From NCBI GenBank assembly GCA_033398695.1, contig CM065803.1, positions 50,211,501 through 50,275,500 on the forward strand: 64,000 nucleotides of DNA. The letters run 5' to 3'. The DNA is from Orobanche coerulescens. Its lineage: Eukaryota; Streptophyta; Magnoliopsida; Lamiales; Orobanchaceae. Each line of letters opens with the position of its first letter. Positions within the stretch are counted from its first letter, which is position 1. The notes under the pieces were generated by a model. The model was not told where the DNA came from. It was given only the letters and a program-made list of their open reading frames with translations, and ran no database searches. The position numbers and the translations under genes are program-made. Shown in pieces: positions 1 to 10,489 of the stretch.

Positions 1-2
1 TT

Positions 3-1385
3 CAGCTTCGAGAGAGTGTAGAGAAGGGGAAAGCCCCGGGATTTGTTATTCATGAGGACGGAGTGTTGAGATTCCGAGGTCGGTTGTGTGTTCCGAACGA
101 CTCGGAATTGAGACGGAGCATTATGCGAGAGGCTCATGCGTCACCTTACTCAGTCCATCCGGGCTCGAGTAAAATGTATAAAGATCTGAGGAAGAATTTC
201 TGGTGGAACGACATGAAGAAGGAAGTAGTTCAGTTTGTAGCTAAGTGTTTGACTTGTCAGCAGGTCAAGATTGAGCATCAGCGGCCAGCCGGATTATTGA
301 AACCACTTCCCGTTCCGGAATGGAAGTGGGAGGACATCTCTATGGATTTTGTCACGAGTTTGCCGAGGACGAAGACTGGCATGAATATGGTGTGGGTGAT
401 TGTAGACCGACTGACTAAATCGGCACATTTTCTGGGCATCAAGGATACTTGGGGTCCAGAAAAGTTGGCTCGTATTTTTATCGCACAGATAGTGAGGCTT
501 CATGGTACGCCGAGAACCATTATTTCAGATAGAGATGGCCGATTTGTATCGCATTTTTGGCAGGCGGTACATAAGGCATTGGGGACACAGTTACGTTTGA
601 GCACTTCGTTCCATCCCCAGACCGATGGGCAGTCCGAACGTACCATTCAGACGTTCGAGGATTTGTTGCGCGCGTGTGCGTTAGATTGGAGTAGTGACTG
701 GGAGGAGCATTTGGCCTTAATTGAGTTTACTTATAATAATAGCTGGCACGCGTCGATTAAGATGGCACCGTATGAGGCTCTTTATGGCCGACGTTGCCGA
801 TCACCGATATGTTGGGATGAGCCGTCCGATTTGGTTGGCACCGAGCCGGACCTTGTGTTGGAAACGAGGGAGAAAGTTGAGTTGATTAGGAAGAGAATGT
901 TGGCTGCTCAGAGTCGACAAAAATCCTATGCTGATGTTAGGCGTCGACCTTTGGAGTTTGAGGTGGGAGATCATGTTCTGTTGAGAGTGTCTCCGTCGAA
1001 GGGAGTTTTCCGTTTTGGGAAGAAGGGGAAACTCAGGCCGAGATATATTGGACCTTTCGAGGTATTGGAGAGAGTCGGTGAGTTGGCATACCGTTTGGCT
1101 TTACCTCCGTCGCTGAGTCATGTCCATGGCGTATTTCACGTTTCCCAGTTGAGGAAGTACGTTCCGGACCCGTCCCACATTATTGACTTTGGGGACGTGG
1201 AGATCGAGAAGGATGTTACGTTTGAAGAGAGGCCCGTCAAGATTTTGGAACGTCGAGACAAACAGTTAAGGCACAAAACCATTCCTTTGGTTAAGGTGCA
1301 ATGGTCGAGGCACGGAGTAGAAGAAGCGACGTGGGAGTTGGAGGAGGATATGCGTTCGAGGCACCCCGAGCTTTTTGATTCTTAA
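3..1385 (+). CDS. Integrase with C-terminal chromodomain-like region (pol end of element A, partial)
   Basis: The frame is open from base 3 at the window edge, so this is the 3' end of a longer polyprotein; the apparent GTG start at 63 is only internal. Domains in order: an HHCC zinc-binding region (HASPYSVHPGS followed by CLTCQQ), an integrase core with the three acidic residues in MDFV, ISDRDGRF and QSERTIQ, a basic tail containing GKLRPRYIGPF, then HVSQLRKYVPDPSH and a chromodomain-like end (KVQWSRHGVEEATWELEEDM). In this family integrase inserts the cDNA in the nucleus and the chromodomain-like tail is thought to steer insertion toward certain chromatin. No internal stop is seen. The stop at 1383-1385 lies 35 bases before the LTR. 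Confidence 0.93.
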   Translation, partial: QLRESVEKGKAPGFVIHEDGVLRFRGRLCVPNDSELRRSIMREAHASPYSVHPGSSKMYKDLRKNFWWNDMKKEVVQFVAKCLTCQQVKIEHQRPAGLLKPLPVPEWKWEDISMDFVTSLPRTKTGMNMVWVIVDRLTKSAHFLGIKDTWGPEKLARIFIAQIVRLHGTPRTIISDRDGRFVSHFWQAVHKALGTQLRLSTSFHPQTDGQSERTIQTFEDLLRACALDWSSDWEEHLALIEFTYNNSWHASIKMAPYEALYGRRCRSPICWDEPSDLVGTEPDLVLETREKVELIRKRMLAAQSRQKSYADVRRRPLEFEVGDHVLLRVSPSKGVFRFGKKGKLRPRYIGPFEVLERVGELAYRLALPPSLSHVHGVFHVSQLRKYVPDPSHIIDFGDVEIEKDVTFEERPVKILERRDKQLRHKTIPLVKVQWSRHGVEEATWELEEDMRSRHPELFDS

Positions 1386-1420
1386 GTTTCGGGACGAAAC
1401 TTTATTTTAGAGGGGGAGAG
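1384..1420 (+). other. Element A spacer palindrome and polypurine tract
   Basis: Bases 1384-1402 form the inverted repeat AAGTTTCG-GGA-CGAAACTT. The purine-rich run AGAGGGGGAGAG at 1409-1420 directly precedes the LTR and is the expected primer site for plus-strand DNA. The same palindrome recurs before the 3' LTRs of B and E, which ties these elements to one broad lineage. Confidence 0.85.
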
Positions 1421-1932
1421 TGTAATATCCGTAATTTTCCTTTTTAGCAGTTTCCATTTTTGGTGTATACCTATTTTTATCGACTCGCTTGAAACCATTT
1501 CGACATTTTGAATCTACTTTGTTCTTGGAGTTTTTCCATTCGGACGAGTTTTGATGATGTTTTCACGTAATTTCGTTTTATGACACATTTTGTCGTATGA
1601 ACGTTCGATTCTTGTAAAACTCATTCGTTTTCGTTGTTTCTTGGTCTGTACATGTTCGTATGGCTGAGTTGGTCATGTGGAGACTTTCGGTTTGTAAATC
1701 CGACGTCGTTTCGTGATTTTCGGGCACTTGGGCCATTTTTGTAATTCCCTAATAGTTTAGGGAAATTCGTCTCCTTGTCGTATTTTGGATTCCTCGGTAG
1801 TTGGAAGTACAATTACTGTCGAACACTCAGCTTCGTTGTTATGAATACCTCGTATTTACACTTTTGATTCTATCCTCGTGTTGTGGTTCGTCGTTGAATC
1901 GACTGTGCAGAATCGTGTTTAGAACTGGGATC

Positions 1933-2090
1933 TGTTACGTACATAACGTACGTTATGCATGATCCATAACGTACGTTATGGCCCTTCCCAATTCAGTACA
2001 GGCAGTTGGTTACGTACGTTAACCAGTATTGGGTTACGTACGTAACCATCATAACGTACGTTAACAGCTTGTGTTAACGTACGTAACGCG
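1933..2090 (+). repeat. Class I palindrome array in the A LTR
   Basis: Six near-perfect palindromes built on TAACGTACGTTA or GGTTACGTACGTAACC occur in about 160 bases, around 1943, 1966, 2008, 2032, 2051 and 2073, with unrelated spacers. The array sits in U3 just upstream of the TTTTTAAAC stretch at 2100-2108. Each unit carries the CpG-containing ACGT core. Confidence 0.85.
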
Positions 2091-2654
2091 CTGTCAGCGT
2101 TTTTAAACCTGACTTAGCCTCAGTCAGTTTCTTTTCATCCTTCTTCGCCCCTTTTCGCGACGTGAGTATTCTTGAGTGCCTTTGGAGCGATTTGTCCAGA
2201 GCAATCCGTGGATTTCCTTTAGAGATTGATTATTGTGTACCAAGGGAGATTAATCTACTACATTCACATCTTCCATTAGTCGAATCCAAGGTATTTCCTC
2301 AGGAACCCTAACTTTGACGAATTTGGGGGTTTTTCGGGATTCTAGGGTTTAGTTCCGAATTGTTCATCTATATATCGATATTCTTTACCGATTGTGATTA
2401 TTGAGTGATTAATCCGTTTTCCTTGACTATAATCCGCGAATTATCAATACGGGAGATTTTGCGTAAACCCGCCTCTTTGTATCGATTGAACGTCTATTGT
2501 CGTGATTTGTAATCGGGGTTTTGGGAGTATTCCTTTCGATTATTGATGTCCGTTGGGACTGAGTTATGTTAATTCTTCGTTTAGGAACCGTTTTTTTCCA
2601 GTCGGATCATCCGTAGTCACTTTTCACTTCCGATTCTTCGAAGATGTCACAAAG

Positions 2655-3068
2655 GCAAGTACCTTACATTTGTTTACATGTTCTAGTATTTGAATTATGG
2701 CTATATGTGGTTGTTGTGGGGAGATATGTGTATGTTCACCTAGGGACGGTCCGACGAGGCCTCTAGGGATACGTATTGCCGTGTGTGTGCGTATCACGAA
2801 CTGTGGTTAGCCACCCAGGGATGTCCGACGGGGCTCTGCGGGGTACGGTGGCCGTGAGTCTCGTGCCAACGGTTAACTTTGAATTATGATTTATTGGAGA
2901 TAATGTGTTTTGTGTGTACATCATAAATATTCCGGAATATGAAATGTTTTCTAAATTGACTTTTTGGCGCATATATTCATCTGATTAGAATGTAGTTCAA
3001 ATGGATTGTACTTGCACTAGCAGTTGTCGCTAACCCCTTAAATGGGGGAAATACTTTTTGTATTTCAG
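2655..3068 (+). other. Predicted GC-AG intron in the A LTR
   Basis: The donor AAAG|GCAAGTACC at 2655 matches the consensus of rare GC-AG introns. A CTAAC branch-like site at 3030-3034 lies about 35 bases before TGTATTTCAG (acceptor ends 3068). A small hairpin (CCCC...GGGG) lies between branch site and acceptor. The same arrangement recurs in the LTRs of B, E and F. This is predicted from comparison, with no transcript evidence. Confidence 0.55.
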
Positions 3069-3443
3069 GTATTGATCGTGGGGATAAACGAGCACTCGGG
3101 ACGTATGAGGATGATGGGCAAGCATGATATTGTCCAGTATTTGATTTTCGATGTTATGTTTGTCGGTTACTATTGATGTCTGATTTTGAGATTTATGTAT
3201 TATAAAGTTGGTTTAAGTACTCGAGTACTTCCTGTTTGAAATTGTTAATGTTGTGTTCCCGTTTTGGGAAATGGATTTGATGTCAGATTTTAATTGTCGG
3301 TTTGTAGTCCTTCATTTGAATTGTCGTTTTATTTATAATAGTTTGTCGTCGTCGAATGTCTTGTTGGTATGTTAGCCTGGTGAATTCCACAGTGTGGGGT
3401 CCACGGCGCTGTAATATTCCCTGAACGTCTTGGGGGTGTTACA

Positions 3444-3459
3444 CCCCCCCCCCCCCCCC
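3444..3459. repeat. Poly-C tract
   Basis: Sixteen C in a row directly follow the end of the A LTR and precede the SFT2-type fragment. A similar run occurs at 25005-25021. The run could be real or a homopolymer artefact. Confidence 0.9.
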
Positions 3460-3462
3460 GCC

Positions 3463-3847
3463 GCCGCCTGCTACACAGGAATCGCGGCAGAACCCCGACC
3501 GACCACCAGTCATCTCCTTCCCGATCGTTCGCCCAGATTCGCGAACCAACGCGACCTCCCTCCGTTGCCTGCTCGCCGACTGGAATGCTTACGCCGCCGC
3601 AAATGGAGATGACTCCGCCATCGAGATCGAAGCCGCTGTGAGGACAGCCAACGAAAAAGACTCGTCCACGTTCAGCGTAGCTTCAAAAGGAGTGAAAGAG
3701 TTACCCGGGAGCTTCAACTCTGCTACAAGCAGCATCCCTCTTGGAAAGTCACTTTTGTACTTTGGAATCTTCCTTGCAACCTGTGTCTTCTTTATCTTTA
3801 TTGTTTTCACTCTATTCCTTCCTGTAATGGTGCTGAAGCCTCAGAAG
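3463..3847 (+). pseudogene. SFT2-type vesicle transport gene, 5' fragment (broken)
   Basis: The frame from 3569 reads LLADWNAYAA, then GVKELPGSFNSATSSIP, a hydrophobic stretch (LLYFGIFLATCVFFIFI) and FTLFLPVMVLKPQK. These are recognisable landmarks of plant SFT2-like proteins, small four-helix membrane proteins of Golgi traffic. Upstream, 3463-3568 can be read as a Pro/Arg-rich N-terminal part in a different frame (ACYTGIAAEPRP...), so a frameshift separates the two. The fragment stops exactly at 3847, where element B begins, and homology resumes at 12787 beyond B. Poly-C and the A LTR lie just upstream. Whether a promoter or an original start codon survives is unclear. It is either a gene killed by insertion or a captured piece of exon 1. 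Confidence 0.82.
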
Positions 3848-4410
3848 TGTAATACCCGTAATTTTGATTCCTGGTGATTTTCTATTTTTGGCGGAAGTCC
3901 GTTTTGACAACTCGCTCATGACCGTTTCGTCATTCTGAGAATGATTAATTCTACACTTTTTGTCATCCGAGTTCGTTTCGGTGTTGTTTTGTTGAGTTCT
4001 GTGCTTTTTAGCGACTTTTCCGCACTTGAGTTCGATTCTTGGGAATCTCGTCCGAAACTGCTGTTTCGAGTTTCCCGCAAGTCCGTTTAACTTTGTTAGA
4101 CGTGTTGTGAACTTCGGTTTGGTTATTCGATCACGTATCGTGATTTCCGGGCGTTTTGGGCCATTTTGTAATTTCTTGAAAGTTACGGGTATCCATATCT
4201 GTATTTGTCGTCTTGACCCTTTTCTTGGTCGCGTATGATTAATTATTGCATTACGTTTTCATCTCGAGTCGTTGATGTCGTCCGCGAACTTTTCGTCGTG
4301 TCCGCCTGTGCGTTTTGGAAATCGAGGCGTCGGTCGTGGCGGCCGAGCACCGGGCCGGACGGTTATGGATCGCCGGACGAGTCTTGGACATCGCCGAGCA
4401 GCACGGCAGA

Positions 4411-4825
4411 ACCGGCGTAGCGCACGCCACGGCCGGGACGCCGCGCGCTAGCTCAGCATGTAGCGCACGCTTATCGAGTCACCAACAGACGCTATCGGAC
4501 ACAGGCGAGGTACTCGAGGTTACGACTCGGTCGGGAGTCGGCGGGTAGCGCACGCCATCGTCGGTCGAAGCGCGCGCTAACCGGGCAGGTAGCGACGCCG
4601 CCGGCCGACTAGCGACGCTACCGGGATGAGTTGTCGGACCGGTGGCTCTTTGGAGTCGGCTAGCGCGCAGCTTCCGGCCGTAGCGCACGCTAGCGGGTCG
4701 GCGGTCGAGTCACGGTCGGCGAATTGGTCGGTGGTCCGGGTCATGCGGGCCATGGCCGAGAGTGCTCGGCCGACATCGGGCCGATAGCGCACGCTAGGCC
4801 GGGATGGCTAGCGCACGCTAGTTCC
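4411..4825 (+). repeat. Class I palindrome array in the B 5' LTR
   Basis: About nine copies of TAGCGCACGCTA, many damaged (GTAGCGCACGCC, GCGCGCTA), lie in a GC-rich stretch. The last copies end about 10 bases before the TATA-like sequence at 4832. The copy in the 3' LTR (11053-11457) differs mostly by single-base indels. Confidence 0.8.
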
Positions 4826-5370
4826 GGCCAAGATAAAAATGACAGACCGACTTTCTCCGTCATTTTTCATTTCATTTCCTTCGGTCCGCGGGCCGGGTTT
4901 CGGAGGAGACGAAACCATGTTGTTGAACAACAAATCCATGAAGTTCTAGAGGTTATATCGTTGATCAATCATCCTATAACATCTTTCGATCCAAATAATC
5001 AAGGTTAGATCTTTAGAACCCTACTTTTGGGGAGATTTGGGGATTTTCGTGGTTTTGCCCGATTCATTCGATTTTGATGAGTAATTCATGATGAATATGA
5101 TTAATCTTGTTGGTACTCTTAGTTTCCCTACGGATTCATGGTATATTTCGTGATTTTTACGAAATCGAGAGGGTTTGGTTGTGGTCCGCCTCGTTGTCGC
5201 TTTTATACGAATATACATGAATCGGAGGCGGGTTTCCGAGCGAATTCCAATTCCGTATTCGTTTAGAATCTGTTGTGATTGTATTCTTCGAATCGTTAGG
5301 TTCGCTTTCGATGGTTCCTAGCATTCGTCGGTGACTTTCCATTCCATTCGTTGCGTGCCGATTATTCAAG

Positions 5371-5772
5371 GCAAGTATACATTTATGATTGTGCGTTCTC
5401 GACTTTGAAAGTAAGAGGAATTGATGGTATGATATGAACGAACCGTTTTTACGGCATTCATATATATATTGATGGCATATTATGAACGAACCGTTTTTAC
5501 GGCATTCATATATGTATTATTGGCATGTAACGAACGAACCGTTTTGACGGCATTCCTACATGTAACGGCGTATGATATGAACGAACCGTTTCTACGGCAT
5601 TCACATACGTCATAAGATTTTAGTCATTCCGGAATAACTAGTCTTGAATTGATGAATTGACGGATTACATTTACTTTATTGTCGAGGAGTATTATGTTTC
5701 ATATTGTTATACTTGCACTAGCTATTCGACGGCTAACCCCTTTATGGGGGAAATACCTTTTATGTATTTCAG
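5371..5772 (+). other. Predicted GC-AG intron in the B 5' LTR
   Basis: Donor TTCAAG|GCAAGTATAC at 5371. The ACTTGCACTAGC block and branch-like GGCTAACCCC lie near 5711-5740. Acceptor TGTATTTCAG ends at 5772. The matching interval in the 3' LTR is 12015-12413. The whole layout is shared with A. Confidence 0.55.
5425..5612 (+). repeat. Four tandem hairpin units (about 48 bp each)
   Basis: Each unit contains GAACGAACCGTTTTTACGGC or a close variant, whose CCG...CGG core can fold. The outer arms differ between units but stay complementary: ATATGAA/TTCATAT, ATGAA/TTCAT with CATA/TATG, CATGTA/TACATG, and CGTATG/CATACG. The units start about 48 bases apart and lie inside the predicted intron. They recur at 12065-12255. 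Confidence 0.8.
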
Positions 5773-6151
5773 GTTCCAGGAGAGAGGACAGGCGGGTATC
5801 GGGTCGGCATGAAGATGATGGGCAAGTGTGATACTGTGTCTTGTCTCCGGTTATCTTTTTGGATTCCTCCATTCAGTGTTGTTGTACTGGAATGGATTTT
5901 AAATACTCGAGTATTGTATTTCAGTTTCCTTGATGTTCCGGCCTGTGTTGCCGAGGTATTGATTTGTGCAGTGATGTATATGGTTTCATTGGTTATGGTT
6001 TTGAATACCATTTGTATCGCCTTTCTTTCCATTGTATGTAGACCTTCTCGGTCAAGCTTTATAGTTCCGCGTATGTTTAGCCTTGTGTGTCCCACGGCGG
6101 GGCTCACGGCACTGTAATATACCCTGAATAACTTGGGGGTGTTAGAGAATA

Positions 6152-6163
6152 TGGTATCGGAGC
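6152..6163 (+). other. Primer binding site of element B
   Basis: TGGTATCGGAGC starts six bases after the 5' LTR and is one base different from the common tRNA-iMet site TGGTATCAGAGC. The following leader (TTAGGTTTATGGATACCTAGG) resembles the leader of element E. Confidence 0.85.
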
Positions 6164-6767
6164 TTAGGTTTATGGATACCTAGGCTGTCGGTCTTTTGGG
6201 TCGATTGAGTCGTCATTTGACCACAGTATCACTACTCTGCCATCATCACAGTGCGACCGGTACTTGTAAGTCCTCTCACTCTTCTTGTATTTTCTTGACC
6301 GTTTCGTTTTTAGCTTGGTATTCTTTGGAATTGGTCACTTCGAGGAGGTGCGATTTGGATTATACTTCCGCACGTGTGTGCCCTTTAGAATGTTGGATGT
6401 AAGGAGAAGAAGTCGTGACTGTGGTTACGGACGTGAACTCTTCCTTGAGATTTTGTTAAATTGCTAATTTCGATATTAGCGTGTATCGGTATTGTGTTGA
6501 GACTTTGTTGGAAGTCGCATGTTAGTACCACGGGAGATCTTCGACTTCACAGACTTGTAAGTATGTTGTTTGGATTATTCAATAATTCTTAGTTATCTTG
6601 GTGATTTGGATTTATATGTTGGATATCGTTGATGGATATTTGTGCTTGAGAACGTTGTGAACGTTTGATAATGTTGCTGAATGCGTATATGTATTCATTG
6701 TGCCGTATGATCGTTTGGTATGTCGAGATGTTGGTAGAGAATAGCGGAAAATGGCTAAGTACAGCTA
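6164..6767. other. Non-coding leader of element B
   Basis: No supported gene. The first 40 bases resemble the E leader. The rest is AT-rich with only short chance reading frames. Confidence 0.6.
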
Positions 6768-7440
6768 CGTTAGCGCACGCTACAAGGTATGTCTAGCACG
6801 CGCTAAGATATATACTTAGCGTACGCTACGGTGCATACTTAGCGCACGCTAAGAGATTCGGTCACGTACGCTAAGGAGGACCCCTAACGTACGTAACGAC
6901 TTGCTGGGTTAATTTCGGAAGGTGGCCGACAGGTAGGCCCAGGTTGATTTTTTATATTCAGTTAGCGCACGCTAACGCATGTTGGTTAGCGCACGCTAAC
7001 ACCAGATCGCCAATAATGGAATCTTAGCTTTCGGCGGATGGACCCGGCCATGTTCGACGCGTGATCAGATAAGGTCAACGAGTGCTTGTCGTGTAGAGCT
7101 AGCGTACGCTAAAACCGTATGATTAGCGCACGCTAATTCCATATCGGTCAAAGGAATCCCGATAATCGCGGATGTTTTCGGCATATGGGGGCACGATACT
7201 GTAGCAAGTCAACGACGATTAGCGCGCGTTAAGATCGAAGAATAGCGCACGCTACTGAGCATTTCACTGTATCAAGTCAACGCCTGTTAGCGTACGCTAA
7301 TGCATGGGCATTACGTACGTTAGATGAATTTCAAAGCAATGTAGTAGCTTCTGGACTGCCCGATAACGCACGCTATCAAGGAAGGATAGCGCACGCTAGT
7401 CATGTAACGCACGCTAAATATAAGGTCTAGCGCGCTAGTG
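6768..7440 (+). repeat. Class I palindrome array inside element B
   Basis: About 18 units based on TTAGCGCACGCTAA and TAACGTACGTTA occur at irregular 15-60 base spacing. A GTAGCTTCTGGACTG dyad-like sequence lies at 7344-7358. The last unit ends just before a TATA-like TTTATAGA at 7447-7454. The array probably belongs to an embedded LTR that ends at 8076. Confidence 0.85.
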
Positions 7441-8008
7441 CTGTGTTTTATAGAGAGGATAGACGAGTGCTGAGAGGCATTTTGTCCATTCTCCTTCCTT
7501 CAGTCAATAGAGAGAACCTTGGGAAGTACTTGAAGTTCCTAAACATGGAGAGATGATTCTCTTAAACCAGATTAAGATGGAGAGCTCGGATTTAAGTTTT
7601 GTTCTTGATGTTTTTGATGATTCTTGGAATGGAGATCATTATTCTTCCTCGTGGTTCGTCCATACATGGTAGTCCTCGTATCCCTTTGATAGTGGTTCAT
7701 TTCTTTAAGGATTACTACTTGGGAGGGAGTGTGTTGGGAATCGTGTATTTTGATGTTCGTTTTATTTCGATGAAAATGCATAAATTGGACTATACTTTTA
7801 TCCGTTGCGTGAATATTTTGAAATGGCTTTTGGTATATTGCCAACTGAATTTTTATTTCGTAAAACCGATTCCCTAAACTGAGTTTTTTGGCATTTTGAC
7901 CTTGATCGTTTTGACGGTATTTGGAAAATGATTTTTTTTAGTATTTGAAAAATATTACCGTCATCGGTCTTTTTAACATTTTTGAAATGATGTGGAGAAA
8001 TTGTGCTT

Positions 8009-8092
8009 AGCCTGGTAAATCCTTGTGAGAAGGGTTTACGGCGTGTAATATTCCCAGGAGGATCTGGGGTGTTACAATCTTGGTATCATGTG
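8009..8092 (+). repeat. Embedded LTR end plus primer-site-like sequence inside B
   Basis: The stretch AGCCTGGTAAATCCTTG...GGTGTTACA ends at 8076 and matches the terminal LTR block of F (reverse complement at 39860-39935). It is followed by TGGTATCATGTG at 8081, a diverged tRNA-iMet-type site. With the array and TATA-like box upstream it looks like a second, buried LTR. I could not find where it starts. Confidence 0.6.
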
Positions 8093-10452
8093 ATAATTAT
8101 GAACGAGATTTATTGGAATCGTAATAAGAGATTCGGATGTTGATATGATTATTGAGATCTTCTTCATATGACGATAAGGGTTTTGTTCTGATTCTTGAGG
8201 TTGTATGAATGACATGATGAAGGAAATGATAACGTGGAGATATATATACCTCGGATATGTTGTTCTGACCGTGTTTTCGGATATTTGTTGCTCTTTCTTA
8301 ACTCTTGAATTATCCGAGGTGATGAAAATTTTTTTAGAAGGTTGATGTTTTGAATAGGAATATGGAATATTCATATCTAGAGCTAAACTATGTGTTGGAA
8401 ATAATATTCGTATAGGAAATACGAATGTGATTATGAGCTTGATGAGACTATTATTCATCTCGAATTTGGAAGCCCATACGTATGGAGCAAGTATTCAAAT
8501 CGAATGATTGGATTGTTTGATAACCTTTTTAATATGATTATCTATTGTTTAGAACCTCGGATGATTCGAATTGATAACGGTCATAAGTAAATTTTAACGA
8601 TGGGTTTACGAGAAGGGAACCACTGTCACAATTCGTATTTAAGAATTGAGTTTGGAACATTTAGACCCTTATTATTGGTCCGAATGGGTTCCGATATGAT
8701 CGTCATACTTCGACTCGTAATTATGACAGGATTATTAATTGTCGGAGTTGGATTGTTCAGATCGTGATTAGTCGAGATATGGTAAAACGATTGAGTTCGT
8801 GGTTTGGTGGTATTGATGTTGGTCGTCATCGAACCTTTTGATTATTAATCTTTCTTTTTAAAATAAGATATGTTGTTTGATCATGTATTATGTCTGTTGT
8901 TATGGTTAAGGTTGAAGGGTTCGTAGATTAACTTGGTTTAAATCGAGGAACTCGTAATCTGAAATCAACTGAATTGGTAACAGTTCGATGTATTGATATC
9001 GAGGCAAGTTTTATACTTGTACTAATCAATGAGATTAATGTTATCGTGTAAGTGTACGAATGTGTGTATCATTTCGAGACTCGGCCTCTTTATGATTGTA
9101 TTGATACCAAGGGATTGGTTGACACGACGCCGTCGACAAATTATACCAAATATTACTGTTGTTTGTAAATGGCCGGTTCAAGGCATTACGATACTTGTTG
9201 GTGAAGTTGCTATCGATAGCCGGTTCGCGGTATCGATGTATCGATTATTATTGTTCGCGATTAATGTCGTTCTGAGACATCGTTGAATCTTTGTCGTCGA
9301 ATTGGATCTGTTGCTATGATGTTGCGTTAACCGATTGGGGACGTTTGATATATCCTTTTGTCATCTCCGTTTCGGTGGTCGATTTAAGACACCGGGACAT
9401 CTATTCTATCGTATTATTGATTATCGATTGACCGTTCTAAGGTAATCGAGGTATTGAATTGGGATTATCGAAGATAATTCCCATCCGTTGTCAAAGATAT
9501 TCTCATCTGTTGTATCGTTGTTATCGATTGGCCATTCTACGGTAATCGAAGCATTGAATTGGGACTGTCGAGGATAGTTCCCATCCGTTGAATTAATATT
9601 GTCGTGTTGGCCGACTCAAGACAGCACATTATTATTCTTGTGAACTCGGTAATTTTGTGATCGTTGAGAGCTGAGGATTTCCCGAATTGTGGTGTTGTGG
9701 TTATTGCCGTGTTAATCGGTCCTTAAGGAATTCTGATCCCAGGATGGTCGTTTTGAATATCGTTGGTCGTGTCGATCTTTCCTTATTCGTGTGTCATCGT
9801 TCACTTGATGAGTCATATGATCTATATTGGATGTTTTATCCCTTGAGTTTCGTTGTCATGTTGTATCGTGGCATATCTGGAATCATGTCTGCGTGCCGAT
9901 TGGTTATGTGTAGGATTTTAGCCAGGCACTCGATGGTCATGCGTGGATGTTTCCGCATTGGACCGTGCACACGAGACGTAGTTCTTGAGGCTAATTAGGT
10001 ACATTGTCACACGTATATTCTGGATTCTGTATACGGGGCGGACATGTGCACGGACACATTTCCGGATCGGGCGTACTGTGATGTCCCTCTTGAGCTCTAT
10101 TTGGTTGATCGTTCGTAGTCCATGTTGTATTGTATATGTCCGACGATTTGCGACTGGTTGTTGATACGCCGAGGGGTATGTCCGACAGTCAGGTTGATTT
10201 CTTTGAGATCTATTTTGTGATGATTTATAGCTTTGGGCTGTTCGGCTTTCAGGCCATTATGATGTATCGGTATTTTCCGTTGGAGCCTTCGGGCATTGTG
10301 AATTCGTATCTTTTCGGCATTGGTTCGGTTTACCTTCGGGTAATGTATTGTTGTGTTCTATATTGATAACTCGTCATTTGGGCGTAAGTTTTCGTTCTTG
10401 TGTATCTCGTTGAGTTTTTCCTGGCGGAATATTTCTTCTCCCTACCTGTTTT
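8093..10452. other. Non-coding internal region of element B
   Basis: No recognisable gag or pol frame on either strand. Two related stretches (about 9416-9480 and 9525-9590) share GATTATCGATTGACCGTTCT-type and GGTAATCGAGGTATTGAATT-type sequence, suggesting local duplication. A lone GAG|GCAAGT donor-like site lies near 9003. Confidence 0.55.
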
Positions 10453-10489
10453 AAGTTTCGGGACGAAACTTCTTTTAAGGAGGGTAGAA
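10453..10489 (+). other. Element B palindrome and polypurine tract
   Basis: AAGTTTCGGGACGAAACTT at 10453-10471 is followed by a purine-rich run containing AAGGAGGGTAGA that abuts the 3' LTR. E has the same combination on the reverse strand. Confidence 0.85.

Larger units (their letters stand above)
1..3443 (+). mobile_element. Element A: Ty3/gypsy chromovirus (Tekay/Del-like), 3' part
   Basis: The left window edge cuts this element. What remains is the end of pol (integrase and chromodomain-like tail), a polypurine tract and a 2.0 kb 3' LTR starting TGTAAT and ending GTTACA. The order integrase, chromodomain, short spacer with the palindrome AAGTTTCGGGACGAAACTT, then LTR, is the usual layout of plant Tekay/Del chromoviruses. 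The 5' LTR and left target duplication lie outside the window. The pol end is open and its catalytic residues are present, so this is one of the better preserved elements here. Confidence 0.9.
1421..3443 (+). repeat. 3' LTR of element A
   Basis: It begins TGTAATATCC right after the polypurine tract and ends GGGGGTGTTACA. It holds an ACGTACG palindrome array (1933-2090), a weak TATA-like stretch near 2100 and a predicted GC-AG intron (2655-3068). Within that intron, two diverged direct copies (about 2739-2772 and 2812-2848) share the pattern CACC-AGGGA-GTCCGAC-GGG-CTCT. The 5' end of U3 resembles that of B and E (shared CGACTCGCT and TTTCG-CATTTTGA blocks). Confidence 0.88.
3848..6146 (+). repeat. 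5' LTR of element B
   Basis: It begins TGTAATACCCG and ends GTTAGA, where the 3' copy has GTTACA. It contains a class I array (4411-4825), a TATA-like GATAAAAA at 4832-4839, a predicted GC-AG intron (5371-5772) and four tandem hairpins within that intron. Confidence 0.9.

Noticed and set aside
6768..7440. CRISPR-like array of short repeats with unique spacers
   Set aside because: Units are 12-14 bases, imperfect and irregularly spaced, and lie in a plant LTR promoter region with no cas genes. The likeness is only superficial.
8072..8458. Reverse-strand frame of 128 codons in element B
   Set aside because: AT-rich sequence with no motif. It begins over the buried LTR end and looks like chance.
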